From the NCBI RefSeq assembly GCF_015356865.1, contig NZ_JAAFZA010000009.1, positions 35,153 through 99,152 of the forward strand: DNA of 64,000 nt, given 5' to 3'. Numbering within the stretch: position 1 is the first letter of the stretch; each line of letters opens with the position of its first letter. The position numbers and the translations under genes were made by a program. The notes beneath the pieces were generated by a model. It worked only from the letters and a program-made list of their open reading frames with translations. It made no database searches and was not told where the DNA came from. This document shows positions 51,929-61,075 of this stretch, piece by piece. This DNA comes from Catenulispora pinisilvae (GTDB lineage Bacteria > Actinomycetota > Actinomycetes > Streptomycetales > Catenulisporaceae).

Positions 51929-53062
51929 GTGGTGGGCAAGCTTGGTGACGGCGGTTTCGGTGTCGGAAGGCGTGCCGGAAAACCTGGCGGCTGCAAGCTC
52001 GGTGTCCGGGGGCGGCGGGCCGTCGCGATCCTGATGCCGGTGGCGGTGTGCGTCGCGGCGTTCGGGTACGGGCTGCCGAAGCTGGCTTCCTACCACGGAG
52101 TGCTGGGGACTTTTCGTGACCTGACTTCCGGGTGGGCGATCCTGGTCCTGGCGGCGGCCGCGGTGAACCTGCTCCTGAACTGGCTGTTCATCGCGGCGGC
52201 GATTCCGGGGCTGCCATTGCGGCGAGCCGCCGCGGTGAACCTGGCCTCGACGGCCGTGGCCAACACGGTCCCGGCCGGCGGCGCGGTGTCGGTCGGGGTA
52301 AGTTGGCGGATGCTGTCGAGTTGGGGGCTGAGCAAGCGCTCGTTCGCCGTCTACACCGGGGTCACCGGGCTGTGGAGCACGCTGGCCAAGTTGGCCACGC
52401 CCGCCGTCGTGGTGCTGGTGTTGGCCGCGACCGGTCGGCTGACCGCCGGGACCGGCGCCGTCGCCACGCTGTGTCTGGGCGCGCTGGTCTGCGCGGCCGT
52501 GTTCGTCGTCAGCGCGGTGCTGGTGCGCCGGTCGCTGCGCGACGAGCGGGCGGCCGACGCGGTCGGACGGGGCGCGCAGCGGTGGGCCGACCGGCTCTTC
52601 CGGGTCCTGCGCCGCACCGCGCCGACCACGATCGCCGCGGCCGTGGTGCGGTTCCGGAACGACGCCGTGGACCTGCTCCGCGCCCGCAGCCGGCGGCTCA
52701 CGCTGGCCACCATCGGCAACGACCTGGGCTGGCTCCTGGTGTTCCAGACCAGCCTGCTGGCCTGCGGGGTGCCGCAGTCGGAGGTGCCGTGGAGCCGGTG
52801 CCTGGCCGGGTACGCGCTGGCCCGGGTGCTGGCCGTGCTGCCGGTGACGCCGGGCGGGGTCGGCGTGATCGAGTGGGGGCTGGCGGGCTACCTGGCGGCC
52901 GGGCTCGACACGGCGGGGAAGGCGCAGGTCACCGCCGCCGTGTTCCTGGCCAGGGGGCTGACATACGCGCTGCCGATCGTGTTGGGGGCGCTGGCTTACG
53001 CCGGGTGGCGGTTGCGGCGGCGGCCCGAGCCCGTAGCCCGCTCGCAGCAGGCTGCTGAATGA
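51929..53062 (+). CDS. Integral membrane protein, lysylphosphatidylglycerol-synthase TM/UPF0104-like
   Basis: A 377-residue protein with about eight hydrophobic segments, resembling the AglD/MprF flippase-type region (UPF0104). Signature-like parts are NLASTAVANTVPAGGAVSVG, SWRMLSSWGLSKRSFAVYTG and LPVTPGGVGVIEWGLAGYLA. Such proteins are linked with lipid or polyprenol-linked substrate translocation. It has a ~30-residue Gly/Lys-rich N-terminal extension; starts at GTG 51929 or 51932 are possible. It ends in front of a repeat-filled convergent intergenic region. Confidence 0.82.
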   Translation: MVGKLGDGGFGVGRRAGKPGGCKLGVRGRRAVAILMPVAVCVAAFGYGLPKLASYHGVLGTFRDLTSGWAILVLAAAAVNLLLNWLFIAAAIPGLPLRRAAAVNLASTAVANTVPAGGAVSVGVSWRMLSSWGLSKRSFAVYTGVTGLWSTLAKLATPAVVVLVLAATGRLTAGTGAVATLCLGALVCAAVFVVSAVLVRRSLRDERAADAVGRGAQRWADRLFRVLRRTAPTTIAAAVVRFRNDAVDLLRARSRRLTLATIGNDLGWLLVFQTSLLACGVPQSEVPWSRCLAGYALARVLAVLPVTPGGVGVIEWGLAGYLAAGLDTAGKAQVTAAVFLARGLTYALPIVLGALAYAGWRLRRRPEPVARSQQAAE

Positions 53063-53110
53063 ATAGCACCGAATAGCACCGAATAGCACGGAATAGAACC
53101 GAATAGGATC
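53061..53110. repeat. Five 10-bp tandem repeats after the flippase-like gene
   Basis: GAATAGCACC occurs twice, then GAATAGCACG, GAATAGAACC and GAATAGGATC follow without gaps. They start at the stop codon of the upstream gene. Confidence 0.85.
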
Positions 53111-53138
53111 TCGCGATCCGCCCGACCGCCCTGGATCT

Positions 53139-53198
53139 CTCAGCCGGCCGCCCCTCAGACCGCCGACCCTCAGCCGGCCGCCCCTCAGACCGCCGCCG
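53139..53198. repeat. Two 30-bp direct repeats at the end of the ABC ATPase gene
   Basis: CTCAGCCGGCCGCCCCTCAG plus ACCGCCG occurs at 53139-53165 and again at 53169-53195. The second copy covers the stop codon and last codons of the leftward ATPase gene, so the first copy is a duplicate gene end in the 3' region. Confidence 0.8.
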
Positions 53199-54930
53199 CC
53201 AGCGCCTCCCGGCGTCGGGCCCGCTGCGTGCGGGCGGCGACCGGGTCGACGATCGGCACCGCGTTGAGCAGCGTGCGCGTGTACTCGTGCCGCGGGGCGT
53301 CGAAGAGCGTCGCGGTGTCGGCGAGCTCGACGATCTTCCCGGCCCGCATCACCGCCACGCGGTCGGCGACCTGCCGGACGACGGCCAGGTCGTGCGCCAC
53401 GAACACGACGGTGAGTCCGTACTCCTCCTGGACGTCGCGGAGCAGGTTCAGGATCACGGCCTGGGTCGAGACGTCGAGCGAGGCGACCGGCTCGTCGCAG
53501 ACCAGCAGCTTCGGGCGCGGGGCCAGGGCGCGGGCGATGCCGACGCGTTGGCGCATGCCGCCGGAGAACTCGTGCGGGAACCGGTCGTAGGAGTCGGGGT
53601 CGAGGCCGACTTCGGTCATGAGGCCGTGGACGGTGGTGCGGATCTCAGCGTCCGTCAACCCGCCGGCGATCCGCAGCGGGTCGGCGATGGTCTCGCCGAC
53701 CGAGCGCCGGGGGTTCAGGGACGAGAGCGGGTCCTGGAAGACCATCTGGAGGTCGTGGCGCAGGGGTCGGAGCCGGCGCTCGGGGAGTGCGGAGATGTCG
53801 GTTCCGGCGAAGACGACCCGGCCCGCCGACGGTTCCAGGAGCCGCACGAGCATGCGCGCGAGGGTGGTCTTGCCGCTGCCGCTCTCGCCGACCAGGCCGA
53901 GGGTCTCGCCGGCGCGCAGGTCGAGGGTGACGCCGTCCACCGCGCGGACGGGTTCGGTGCGGCGGGCGAGCAGGCCGCCGCGGCGGTAGTGCTTGGTGAC
54001 GGCTTCGATGTGGGCCAGCACCTCAGGCTCGGCAGAAGAGCCGTCGGTAGTCGCTTCTCGTTGCACCAAAGGCGAATCCAGCCGAGGCATCGCCGCCAGC
54101 AGCCCCTGCGTATAAGGCTCCCGCGGTGCCAGCAAGACCTGCTCGGCCGAACCCGCCTCGACCGCCGAGCCCTCGTGCATCACCACCACGTCGTCCGCGG
54201 TCCCGGCCACCACGCCGAGGTCGTGGCTGATCAGCACCAGGGCCATGCCGGTCTCGGCCCGTACCTCGTCGAGCAGGTCCAGGATCTGCGCCTGGACCGT
54301 CACGTCCAGGGCCGTCGTCGGCTCGTCCGCGACCAGCACCCGCGGCCGGCAGGCCAGCGCCATGGCGATCAGCGCGCGCTGGCGCATGCCGCCGGAGAAC
54401 TCATGCGGGTGGGCCCGGTAGCGGCGCGCGGCGTCGGGGATGCGCACCTGCTCCAGCACCTCGATCGCGCGCGCCCGCGCTTGCGCCCGCGAGGCCTTCG
54501 TGTGGACCCGGTACACCTCGGAGATCTGATCGCCGATGGTGTGGAAGGGGTCCAGCGCGGTCAGCGGGTCCTGGAACACCATCGCGATCTGTGACGCGCG
54601 CAGCCGGCGCACCGCGGCCTCCGGGGCGGTGACCAGGTCCACGCCGTCCACCAGCACCTGGCCCGACACCCGCGCGGACGTGCCACGGTGCAGGCCCAGC
54701 AGGGACAGCGCGGTGGCGCTCTTGCCCGAGCCGGACTGGCCGACGATGCCCAGTGCCGAGCCCGCCGAGACCGCGAAGCTCAGGTCGCGGACCGCGTGCA
54801 CCACCGAGCCGCCGCGGATCGGGAAGTCGATGCTCAGGCCCTTGACTTCGAGCACCGCGCCGGACCCGGCGCTCGCCCCGGGCTCCGCGCCCGCCCCGGG
54901 CTCCGCACCGGTATCCGATATCGCGCTCAT
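53185..54930 (-). CDS. Dual ATP-binding protein of a dipeptide/oligopeptide ABC transporter
   Basis: A 581-residue fusion of two ABC ATPase domains, like GsiA or fused DppD-DppF. Each half has a Walker A ([15 protein letters not shown] near residue 63, and [14 protein letters not shown] near 352), the signature SGGMRQR and a Walker B ([26 protein letters not shown]). It drives import through the two permeases. ATG/GTG 54930 overlaps the preceding permease stop by 4 bases. The gene is the last of the operon SBP-DppC-DppB-ATPase and is followed by 30-bp repeats. Confidence 0.95.
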   Translation of the reverse strand: MSAISDTGAEPGAGAEPGASAGSGAVLEVKGLSIDFPIRGGSVVHAVRDLSFAVSAGSALGIVGQSGSGKSATALSLLGLHRGTSARVSGQVLVDGVDLVTAPEAAVRRLRASQIAMVFQDPLTALDPFHTIGDQISEVYRVHTKASRAQARARAIEVLEQVRIPDAARRYRAHPHEFSGGMRQRALIAMALACRPRVLVADEPTTALDVTVQAQILDLLDEVRAETGMALVLISHDLGVVAGTADDVVVMHEGSAVEAGSAEQVLLAPREPYTQGLLAAMPRLDSPLVQREATTDGSSAEPEVLAHIEAVTKHYRRGGLLARRTEPVRAVDGVTLDLRAGETLGLVGESGSGKTTLARMLVRLLEPSAGRVVFAGTDISALPERRLRPLRHDLQMVFQDPLSSLNPRRSVGETIADPLRIAGGLTDAEIRTTVHGLMTEVGLDPDSYDRFPHEFSGGMRQRVGIARALAPRPKLLVCDEPVASLDVSTQAVILNLLRDVQEEYGLTVVFVAHDLAVVRQVADRVAVMRAGKIVELADTATLFDAPRHEYTRTLLNAVPIVDPVAARTQRARRREALAAAV

Positions 54931-55916
54931 GCCAGCTCCACTCGAGGATCAATAGCCGCATACAGAATGTCGGCCAGCGCGTTGGCCAGCACATAGACCG
55001 CGCCGGCGGTCAGCGTCACGCCGACGATCACCGGCAGGTCGGTGCTCCCGACCGCCTGCACCAGCGCCTGGCCGATGCCCGGCAGGCCGAACATGGTCTC
55101 GGTGAGCACCGCCGAGGTCATGATCCCGGCCAGGTCGATCGCGGCCATCGTCACCAGCGGGGTCAGCGCCCCGCGCAGCACGTGCCCGGTGATGATCCGG
55201 CGCTGGCTCAGGCCGTAGGCGCGCGCGGTGCGGACGTGGTCCTCGCTGAGCGTTTCCAGCATCTGGGCCCGCGTCATCCGCGCGTACGCCGCGGCCTGGA
55301 CCAGGGCCAGCGCGATCCACGGCAGCAGCAGGTTCTGGGCCCAGCCGGCCGGGTCCTGGGTCAGCGGCACGTAGGTCGGGAACGGCAGCCACTGCAAGTC
55401 GGAGCAGAACACGATGAGCAGTATCAGCGCGACCAGGAACACCGGCATGGCGTAGCCGACCAGCACCACCACGTTGAGCCCGCGGTCCAGCCAGCGTCGG
55501 CGGCTGAGCACCGTCACCAGCCCGGCGCCGATGCCCAGCAGCAGCGACAGCGCCATCGCGCCGAGCGCCAGGGACGCCGAGACCGGCAGCGTGCTGCCCA
55601 GGATGGTGGTCACCGGCTGGTCGGTCTCGAAGGAGTAGCCCAGGCACGGCGCCGGGCAGTGCCGCACCGACGGACCCGAGGAGTAGTCGTGCCCGAAGAA
55701 GATCGCGTGCAGGAACGACAGGTACTGGTCCACCAGCGGCTTGTCCAGGCCCATCGAGGACTTCACGACCGCGAGCCGGTCCGGCGTGCAGCCCTTGCCG
55801 CACGCCAGCAGCGCCGGGTCGGAGGGGCCGGCGTAGAAGAGCCCGTAGACGATCGCCGACAGTGCCAGCAGCACCACGGCCGCGCCGATCACCCGGCGGA
55901 TCAGGTAGCCGATCAC
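54927..55916 (-). CDS. Peptide ABC transporter permease (DppB type)
   Basis: A 329-residue permease with six hydrophobic segments and the N-terminal IGYLIRRVIGAAVVLLALS. A periplasmic/extracellular loop contains two Cys (ACGKGCTPD). The cytoplasmic EAA-like loop reads ARTARAYGLSQRRIITGHVL. It overlaps both neighbours by 4 bases (ATGA), so the operon is tightly coupled. Confidence 0.95.
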   Translation of the reverse strand: MIGYLIRRVIGAAVVLLALSAIVYGLFYAGPSDPALLACGKGCTPDRLAVVKSSMGLDKPLVDQYLSFLHAIFFGHDYSSGPSVRHCPAPCLGYSFETDQPVTTILGSTLPVSASLALGAMALSLLLGIGAGLVTVLSRRRWLDRGLNVVVLVGYAMPVFLVALILLIVFCSDLQWLPFPTYVPLTQDPAGWAQNLLLPWIALALVQAAAYARMTRAQMLETLSEDHVRTARAYGLSQRRIITGHVLRGALTPLVTMAAIDLAGIMTSAVLTETMFGLPGIGQALVQAVGSTDLPVIVGVTLTAGAVYVLANALADILYAAIDPRVELA

Positions 55917-56875
55917 GCGGCCACCTCGGTGTTCCGCGGGTCCAGCGTCCGCCGCACGCCGTCGGCGAGCAGGGTGAACGCCAGCAGCGTCAGGAACAGC
56001 GCGCCGCCGGGGACCAGCACATACATCACGTCCGGCCGGAACCAGGTGGTGCCGGCGGACAGCATCTGGCCCCAGGACGGCGTCGGCGGCCGTACCCCGA
56101 CGCCCAGGAACGACAGCCCGGCCTCGGCGATCATGTTGGCCGGCACCAGGAGCGCGGCGTAGGTGATGACCGGGGTCACCAGGCCGGGCAGGATCTCGCG
56201 GCGGGCCACGCGCAGCGGCGGCGCGCCGGAGAGCTTGGCCGCGGCCACGTAGTCCCGGGTGCGCAGGGACAGCGTCTGGCCGCGCGCCAGCCGGGCCGTG
56301 GCGCCCCAGCCGAGCAGCGCGATGACCACGGCCAGCACCAGCGGCCGCGGGACCGAGCCCGGCACGATCGCCATCAGCCCGATCGCGAACAGCACCGAGG
56401 GGAAGGCCAGCGTCAGGTCGGTCAGCCGGCTCAGGGCGGAGTCGAGGAACCGCCCGCCGAGCCCGGCGGCGATGCCGACGGACACGCCGATCAGGACCTG
56501 GAGCGCCGTGGCGCCGAGCGCGACGCCCAGGGAGATCCGGGCGCCGTAGACGAGCCGGGCGAACAGGTCGCGGCCGGTCTGCGGCTCGACCCCGAGCCAG
56601 TGGCCGGCGCTGACGCCGCCGAGCGAGCCCAGCGGGGTGCCGCCGGAGGCCGAGTCGACCAACTCAGGGTGCTGAGTGGTCGTGTCCTGGCCCTCCAGCG
56701 CGGTCAGCAGCGGGGCGAAGACCGCGACCAGCACCATCAAGGTGATGATGACCATGCCGGTCGCGGCGGCCTTGTCCTGGCGCAGCCGGCGCCAGGTGGC
56801 GCCGCGCGCGTGTGGGGGCGAGGACGGGTCGGGTCCCGGCTGGGGACCCGACAGCGCCTCGACGGTGAGCGTCAA
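55913..56875 (-). CDS. Peptide ABC transporter permease (DppC type)
   Basis: A 320-residue permease of the DppC/OppC kind, with the typical N-terminal TM then a loop and five further segments. The N-terminal oligopeptide-permease domain is GATWRRLRQDKAAATGMVI, and the EAA loop is RTRDYVAAAKLSGAPPLRVA. It is 10 bases after the substrate-binding protein gene and overlaps the DppB gene by 4 bases. Confidence 0.95.
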   Translation of the reverse strand: MTLTVEALSGPQPGPDPSSPPHARGATWRRLRQDKAAATGMVIITLMVLVAVFAPLLTALEGQDTTTQHPELVDSASGGTPLGSLGGVSAGHWLGVEPQTGRDLFARLVYGARISLGVALGATALQVLIGVSVGIAAGLGGRFLDSALSRLTDLTLAFPSVLFAIGLMAIVPGSVPRPLVLAVVIALLGWGATARLARGQTLSLRTRDYVAAAKLSGAPPLRVARREILPGLVTPVITYAALLVPANMIAEAGLSFLGVGVRPPTPSWGQMLSAGTTWFRPDVMYVLVPGGALFLTLLAFTLLADGVRRTLDPRNTEVAA

Positions 56876-56885
56876 CGCCGCGGCC

Positions 56886-58601
56886 CTACTTGACCGAGAC
56901 CCGGGCCAGGTCGTACTGGCCGCGCCAGCCGTCCGGCACCGCGTCCTTGACGTTCTTGCCGAACAGCGAGACGTCCTTCTCGTAGAACAGCGGCACGGTC
57001 AGCGCCTGCTGCCCGAGCTTGGCGTCCAGCGCGCCCCAGCGGGCCTGGGCCTGGGCCGGGTCGGTGATGGCGTTGATCGCGTCGATCTCGGCGTTCACGC
57101 TCGGGTCGTTCAACTGCGCCAGGTTGAAGTTGCCGCCGCTGGTGATGATCTCCCGGCCGTCGAAGATCGGGATCAGGAACGGCGCGCCGGAGGGCCAGTC
57201 GGCGCCCCAGTACTGGAGTGACATGCCGGGCTCGGTGCTGGGCTTGCCGGTCACGTCGGTGTAGCTGTTGTCGTCGATCGGGTCCAGGTTCACGGTGATG
57301 CCGGCGGCCTTGAGCGCGTCCTGGACCGCGGTGGCCAGCTTCGGGCCGAAGTTGTTGGCGTCGTCGGACTGGTGGGCCAGCGTGACCGTCAGGCCGTTGG
57401 GATAGCCGGCCTGGGCCAGCAGCTCCTTGGCCTTGGCCGCGTTGCCCGTCGGACCGGCCGGGAAGTAGTCGTAGGGCTGGTAGCCCAGGGCCTTCTGGGG
57501 CGGCAGGAAGGTGGTCGAGGCGCCGGCCACGGCGGTGCCGCCGGCGGCGTTGACGGCCGTGGTGCGGTCGATCGCGTAGGAGATCGCCTCGCGGACCCGG
57601 ATGTCGTCGAACGGCTTCACCTTGGGGTCGAAGGCGATGTAGGTGGTCGCCGGGAACTCACCGTGCGCCACCCGCTTGGCCAGCGCCGGGTTGCTGTTCA
57701 GCTGCGCCAGCTGGTCCGGGCCGATGGTGGTGTCGGTGGTGACGGCGTTCGCGTCCTGGCCGGTGCCGGTCGCGATGCGCTGGTTGATGACCGCCGGGTC
57801 CAGGCCCGAGGTGACGTCGATCTTGTCCGGGCAGGCGTAGCGCAGCGGGTCGGTGGCGGCCGACCAGTGCGGGTTGCGCACCAGGTCCAGGGTCTTGTTC
57901 TTCTCATAGCTGGCGACCATGTAAGGGCCCGAGGAGATCGGGTGCTTGTCGTAGTCCACGCCGGTGTCCTTGGCCTTGGGCACCGGGGCGAACTGGGTGG
58001 CGGTGGCCAGCAGGGGGAAGTCGCCCTCGGGCTTGCGCAGGTGGAAGATGATGGTCTTGGGATCCGGGGTCTCGATCGCGGCGATGCCGTCCGGGTCCTT
58101 ATAAGGGCCCTGGTAGTTGGCCGCGTTCACCAGCCAGTCCCGCAGGTACGGGGCGCCGCCGGGCAGCTCCGGGGCGAACGAGCGCTCGATGCCGTACTTG
58201 ATGTCCGCCGAGGTGATCGGCGTGCCGTCCTCGAAGAAGATGCCGTCCTTGAGGTGGTACGTCCAGGTCTGCGCGTTGTCGCTGGGCGTGCCCAGGTCGG
58301 TGGCCAGGTCCGGCGCCGGCTTGGTGCCGTCCTGCCCGGGCTCCCGGTTGCGGGTGGTCAGGGTGCGGAACAGCAGCGAGGGGATGTTGCCGCCGCCGGA
58401 GGTGTAGATCCGCGCCGGGTCCAGCTTGCTGATGCTGTCCTGGTTCAGGACCTCCAGCGTGCCGCCCTGGCAGGTCTTGGGATCGAACGCGGCGGCGGTG
58501 CCGGAGCCGCCGGAGGAGGAGTGTCCCGACGACGACGAGCACGCGGCCGTCCCGGCGAGGACCAGCGCCAGGGCAGCCGAGACGACGGATATTCTCCGCA
58601 T
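56886..58601 (-). CDS. Extracellular solute-binding lipoprotein (SBP family 5)
   Basis: A 571-residue lipoprotein. The lipobox is LAGTAACSSS with the lipid-anchored Cys at about residue 21, followed by a Ser/Gly linker. The body is a family-5 peptide-binding protein: LDPARIYTSGGGNIPSLLFR, LTTRN and YHLKDGIFFEDGTPITSADI. Near the end, FNLAQLNDPSVNAEIDAINA is typical. It captures the substrate for the two permeases and the dual ATPase. Upstream (58,602-58,773) is a leader region with a Cys-containing leader peptide, suggesting cysteine-linked control. Confidence 0.95.
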   Translation of the reverse strand: MRRISVVSAALALVLAGTAACSSSSGHSSSGGSGTAAAFDPKTCQGGTLEVLNQDSISKLDPARIYTSGGGNIPSLLFRTLTTRNREPGQDGTKPAPDLATDLGTPSDNAQTWTYHLKDGIFFEDGTPITSADIKYGIERSFAPELPGGAPYLRDWLVNAANYQGPYKDPDGIAAIETPDPKTIIFHLRKPEGDFPLLATATQFAPVPKAKDTGVDYDKHPISSGPYMVASYEKNKTLDLVRNPHWSAATDPLRYACPDKIDVTSGLDPAVINQRIATGTGQDANAVTTDTTIGPDQLAQLNSNPALAKRVAHGEFPATTYIAFDPKVKPFDDIRVREAISYAIDRTTAVNAAGGTAVAGASTTFLPPQKALGYQPYDYFPAGPTGNAAKAKELLAQAGYPNGLTVTLAHQSDDANNFGPKLATAVQDALKAAGITVNLDPIDDNSYTDVTGKPSTEPGMSLQYWGADWPSGAPFLIPIFDGREIITSGGNFNLAQLNDPSVNAEIDAINAITDPAQAQARWGALDAKLGQQALTVPLFYEKDVSLFGKNVKDAVPDGWRGQYDLARVSVK

Positions 58602-58773
58602 GGGAAGACCTCTCGGATGAGGGGGGAGACGTGGGGCAGCGGCGCGGGCCCGGGGAAGGCGCGCACTGACGGGAACGCTTGGTGTGGGGGATCCGCGACG
58701 AATGCGGAGGGGAACCGGCGAAACGGTTGCCGGTGAAGGCTCCGGCTCGCGGCTGCTACCGGTTGAGTGCTGC

Positions 58774-58869
58774 TTAACGGCTACAGAGAATGTCCGCGAC
58801 GCAGTGGTTCGTCACCGCGAGCAGGGCGCGCTCGAGGAACGCCATGCGGGTCGCGATGATCGAGGACAT
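58774..58869 (-). CDS. Cys-rich leader peptide (Ms4533A-like) upstream of the peptide ABC operon
   Basis: A 31-codon frame, ATG 58869 to TAA 58774, ends ALLAVTNHCVADILCSR. From memory this matches the end of the Ms4533A-type Cys-containing leader peptides of actinobacteria, which attenuate downstream genes in response to cysteine. There is no clear Shine-Dalgarno site, so it may be leaderless. It stands 172 bases before the ABC transporter's substrate-binding protein gene. The remaining gap (58,602-58,773) has a weak AACCG/CGGTT hairpin and no other gene. The call depends on my recollection of the family. Confidence 0.55.
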   Translation of the reverse strand: MSSIIATRMAFLERALLAVTNHCVADILCSR

Positions 58870-59063
58870 GTCTAGAAAATAGGTCGGGATTCCAGGGACG
58901 GTCAAACCGGTTCGGTATATGGACAAGAGCTTGACGTGATCGTTACCCGAGGGTGCTCTGGCCGAGATTATTCGGCCTTGGGCGGCTAAGGACATGATGC
59001 GAATATGCCCTCGCGGTATCAGGATCATGCGATTTAGCTCAATGTCACCGCGGGAATGACAAG

Positions 59064-59654
59064 TCAGGGTTCTGTGACGGTCCGCCGGGCGATCGGTTCC
59101 AGGGCCGTGGTCAGTTCGGTCGCGGCCTCGCGCACGTAGACGGGGAAGTCGGCGCCGTCCGGCTCCTCGGTCCAGCGCGCGAACGCCGCCTGGAACACCG
59201 CGACGCCGACGTCGGCGAGCAGGCGGGCGGCGGTGTCGGAGGCGCCGCGGGCGCGCAGGACTTCGGCCACGGCGTCGACGACGGCCGCGAGTTTGGTGCG
59301 CTCTCGCTCCTTGAGTTCGGCGCTGCCGGCGACGATGCGGCGGCGTTCGGGGGAGCGGGGCACGTTCTTGGCCAGCAGGGTGCCGGTGTCGGCGAGGCCG
59401 GTGATCAGGGCCTCGGCCGGGGTCAGTGCCGGGTCGGTGGCCTGGACCGCCTTGGCGATGACCGTGGGGAGCCGGTCCGAGCCGGCGAACAGGACGTCGC
59501 GCTTGTCGGCGAAGTAGCGGGAGAAGGTGCGGCGGGTCAGGCCGGCGTGGTCGGTGATGTCGGTGACCGTGACGTTCTCGTAGCCGCGTTCCAGGAACAG
59601 GGCCAGCGCGGATTCACGGAGGCGGTCCTCGGCTCTCGGGTCCCAGCGCGGCAT
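59064..59654 (-). CDS. TetR-family transcriptional regulator
   Basis: A 196-residue TetR protein. The helix-turn-helix (about 10-56) reads ALALFLERGYENVTVTDITD then HAGLTRRTFSRYFADKRDVL. The C-terminal domain has typical helices and no recognised ligand site. It is divergent from an SDR gene. The intervening DNA carries two overlapping perfect inverted repeats, which it almost certainly binds. The stretch between it and the leader peptide upstream is unremarkable. Confidence 0.93.
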   Translation of the reverse strand: MPRWDPRAEDRLRESALALFLERGYENVTVTDITDHAGLTRRTFSRYFADKRDVLFAGSDRLPTVIAKAVQATDPALTPAEALITGLADTGTLLAKNVPRSPERRRIVAGSAELKERERTKLAAVVDAVAEVLRARGASDTAARLLADVGVAVFQAAFARWTEEPDGADFPVYVREAATELTTALEPIARRTVTEP

Positions 59655-59681
59655 GGTGCGATTCTAGCAGTGATGGCGCAG

Positions 59682-59723
59682 TGAGACATCAGGCGCTAGG
59701 GTGATGTCTCAGTGGGACATCAC
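59682..59723. promoter_or_regulatory. Overlapping palindromic operators for the TetR/SDR pair
   Basis: TGAGACATCA at 59682-59691 is mirrored by TGATGTCTCA at 59702-59711. GTGATGTC at 59701-59708 is mirrored by GACATCAC at 59716-59723. The half-site GATGTC(TCA) thus occurs three times in alternating orientation, giving two overlapping operators. Confidence 0.75.
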
Positions 59724-59774
59724 GAAGTGCTGGGCCGCCCGTCGCGGCGACCCCTTTGATCAGGAGGACGAACC

Positions 59775-60506
59775 ATGACATCGACTATGGCTTTGACCGG
59801 GCAACGCGTCGTCGTCATCGGCGGCAGTTCGGGCATGGGGCTGGCGACGGCGCAGGCCGCGGCGCGCGCCGGTGCGGCCGTGACGATCGCGTCGAGCGAC
59901 AAGGGGCGCCTGGACAAGGCGCTCGCGCAGATCCCCGAGGGCGCCGACGGGGTCGTGACCGACACCAGGGACGAGGACTCCGTCGCGGCGCTGTTCGAGC
60001 ACGTCGGCAACCTGGACCATCTCGTCTACACGGCCGGCGACGCGGTGGCGCCGAAGGCGCTCGTCGACACGCCGCTGGCCGATGCACGCCAGCGGATGGA
60101 CGTGCGGTTCTGGGGCTTCGTCGCGGCGGTCGGGCACGCGGCGCCGCGGATGAGCCCGAACGGCTCGATCTCGGTGACCTCCGGCACGGTCGGCGTCCGC
60201 CCGGCGCCCGGCTTCGCGCTGGGGGCGGCCGGCGTGGGCGCGACCGAGGGCCTGGCGCGTGGGCTCGCGCTGGAGCTGGCGCCGATCCGGGTGAACGTGG
60301 TGCGGGCCGGCGCCGTGCGGACGCCGATGTGGGAGGCGCTGCCCGAGCAGCAGCGCGAGGCGTTGTTCGCGACGATGGCGAAGCGGACGCTGACCGGGGC
60401 GATCGGGGAGGCGGAGCAGATCGCTGCGACGCATCTCTACCTGATGCAGAACGGGTTTGTGACCGGCACCGTCATCACCGTCGATGGCGGTGCGCTGCTG
60501 ACTTGA
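59775..60506 (+). CDS. SDR-family protein lacking the catalytic Tyr/Lys
   Basis: A 243-residue Rossmann-fold protein. The nucleotide motif VVIGGSSGMGLATAQAAARA is intact. Where YxxxK is expected, it reads GFALGAAGVGATEGLARG, with Phe and Ala in place of Tyr and Lys. The rest of the fold (APIRVNVVRAGAVRTPMWEA, then VDGGALLT) is preserved. It resembles the SDR at 2,006 in having lost these residues. ATG 59775 follows AGGAGGA. The TetR gene alongside likely controls it. It ends 2 bases from the convergent gene at 60,509. Confidence 0.88.
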   Translation: MTSTMALTGQRVVVIGGSSGMGLATAQAAARAGAAVTIASSDKGRLDKALAQIPEGADGVVTDTRDEDSVAALFEHVGNLDHLVYTAGDAVAPKALVDTPLADARQRMDVRFWGFVAAVGHAAPRMSPNGSISVTSGTVGVRPAPGFALGAAGVGATEGLARGLALELAPIRVNVVRAGAVRTPMWEALPEQQREALFATMAKRTLTGAIGEAEQIAATHLYLMQNGFVTGTVITVDGGALLT

Positions 60507-60508
60507 CC

Positions 60509-61075
60509 CTAGGCGGAGAACCCGCCGGGCTGATCAGCGGGCTGATCGTATGAGCCCGCCGGCGCTTGCGGCGGGGTTTCCGGCTGGGACTTCCGCTTGC
60601 CGCCGGAACTCCCGCCGGAACCCCCGCCGCCGAAGCCGCCGATGTCGCCGCCGCCGAGGAACAGGAACACCAGCAGCGCGATGACCAGCGCCGCCGCGCC
60701 GAGCACGAGTGCGCCGCACAGGGCCGCGATCGGCACGCCGACGAAGAGGGTGAGCCAGTGCTTGGCGAAGGGCCGGGCCAGGGCGATGCTGCCGATCGCG
60801 AACACGGCCGCACCGCCGACGAGGATGGCGATACCCGCCTTGGCGTGCAGGGATTGGTGCCACGCGAGCTTGACCGTGGCCACCGTGATCAGCCCGCCGA
60901 CGTCCTGGTGCTTCGCCTTGGTCCACACATAGGCCGCGGGCCCGCCGACACCGGCGAGTTGCAGGACCAGACCCGCGAAGATCCACCAGCCGCGGTGCGC
61001 GGTTGGTGGGATATGTCCGGGTATGTGGGATAGTGTTCCGTTGTTGAGCTCTGTTTTCGCCGCCCCCGCAGTCAT
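60509..61075 (-). CDS. Small membrane protein with glycine-rich tail
   Basis: A 188-residue protein with about four hydrophobic segments (WWIFAGLVLQLAGVGGPAAY, GIAILVGGAAVFAIGSIALA, HWLTLFVGVPIAALCGALVL). The tail is rich in Gly/Ser and Pro/Gln (FGGGGSGGSSGG). The function is unknown. ATG 61075 overlaps the TetR gene's stop by 4 bases (ATGA), so the two are co-translated. Confidence 0.72.
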   Translation of the reverse strand: MTAGAAKTELNNGTLSHIPGHIPPTAHRGWWIFAGLVLQLAGVGGPAAYVWTKAKHQDVGGLITVATVKLAWHQSLHAKAGIAILVGGAAVFAIGSIALARPFAKHWLTLFVGVPIAALCGALVLGAAALVIALLVFLFLGGGDIGGFGGGGSGGSSGGKRKSQPETPPQAPAGSYDQPADQPGGFSA

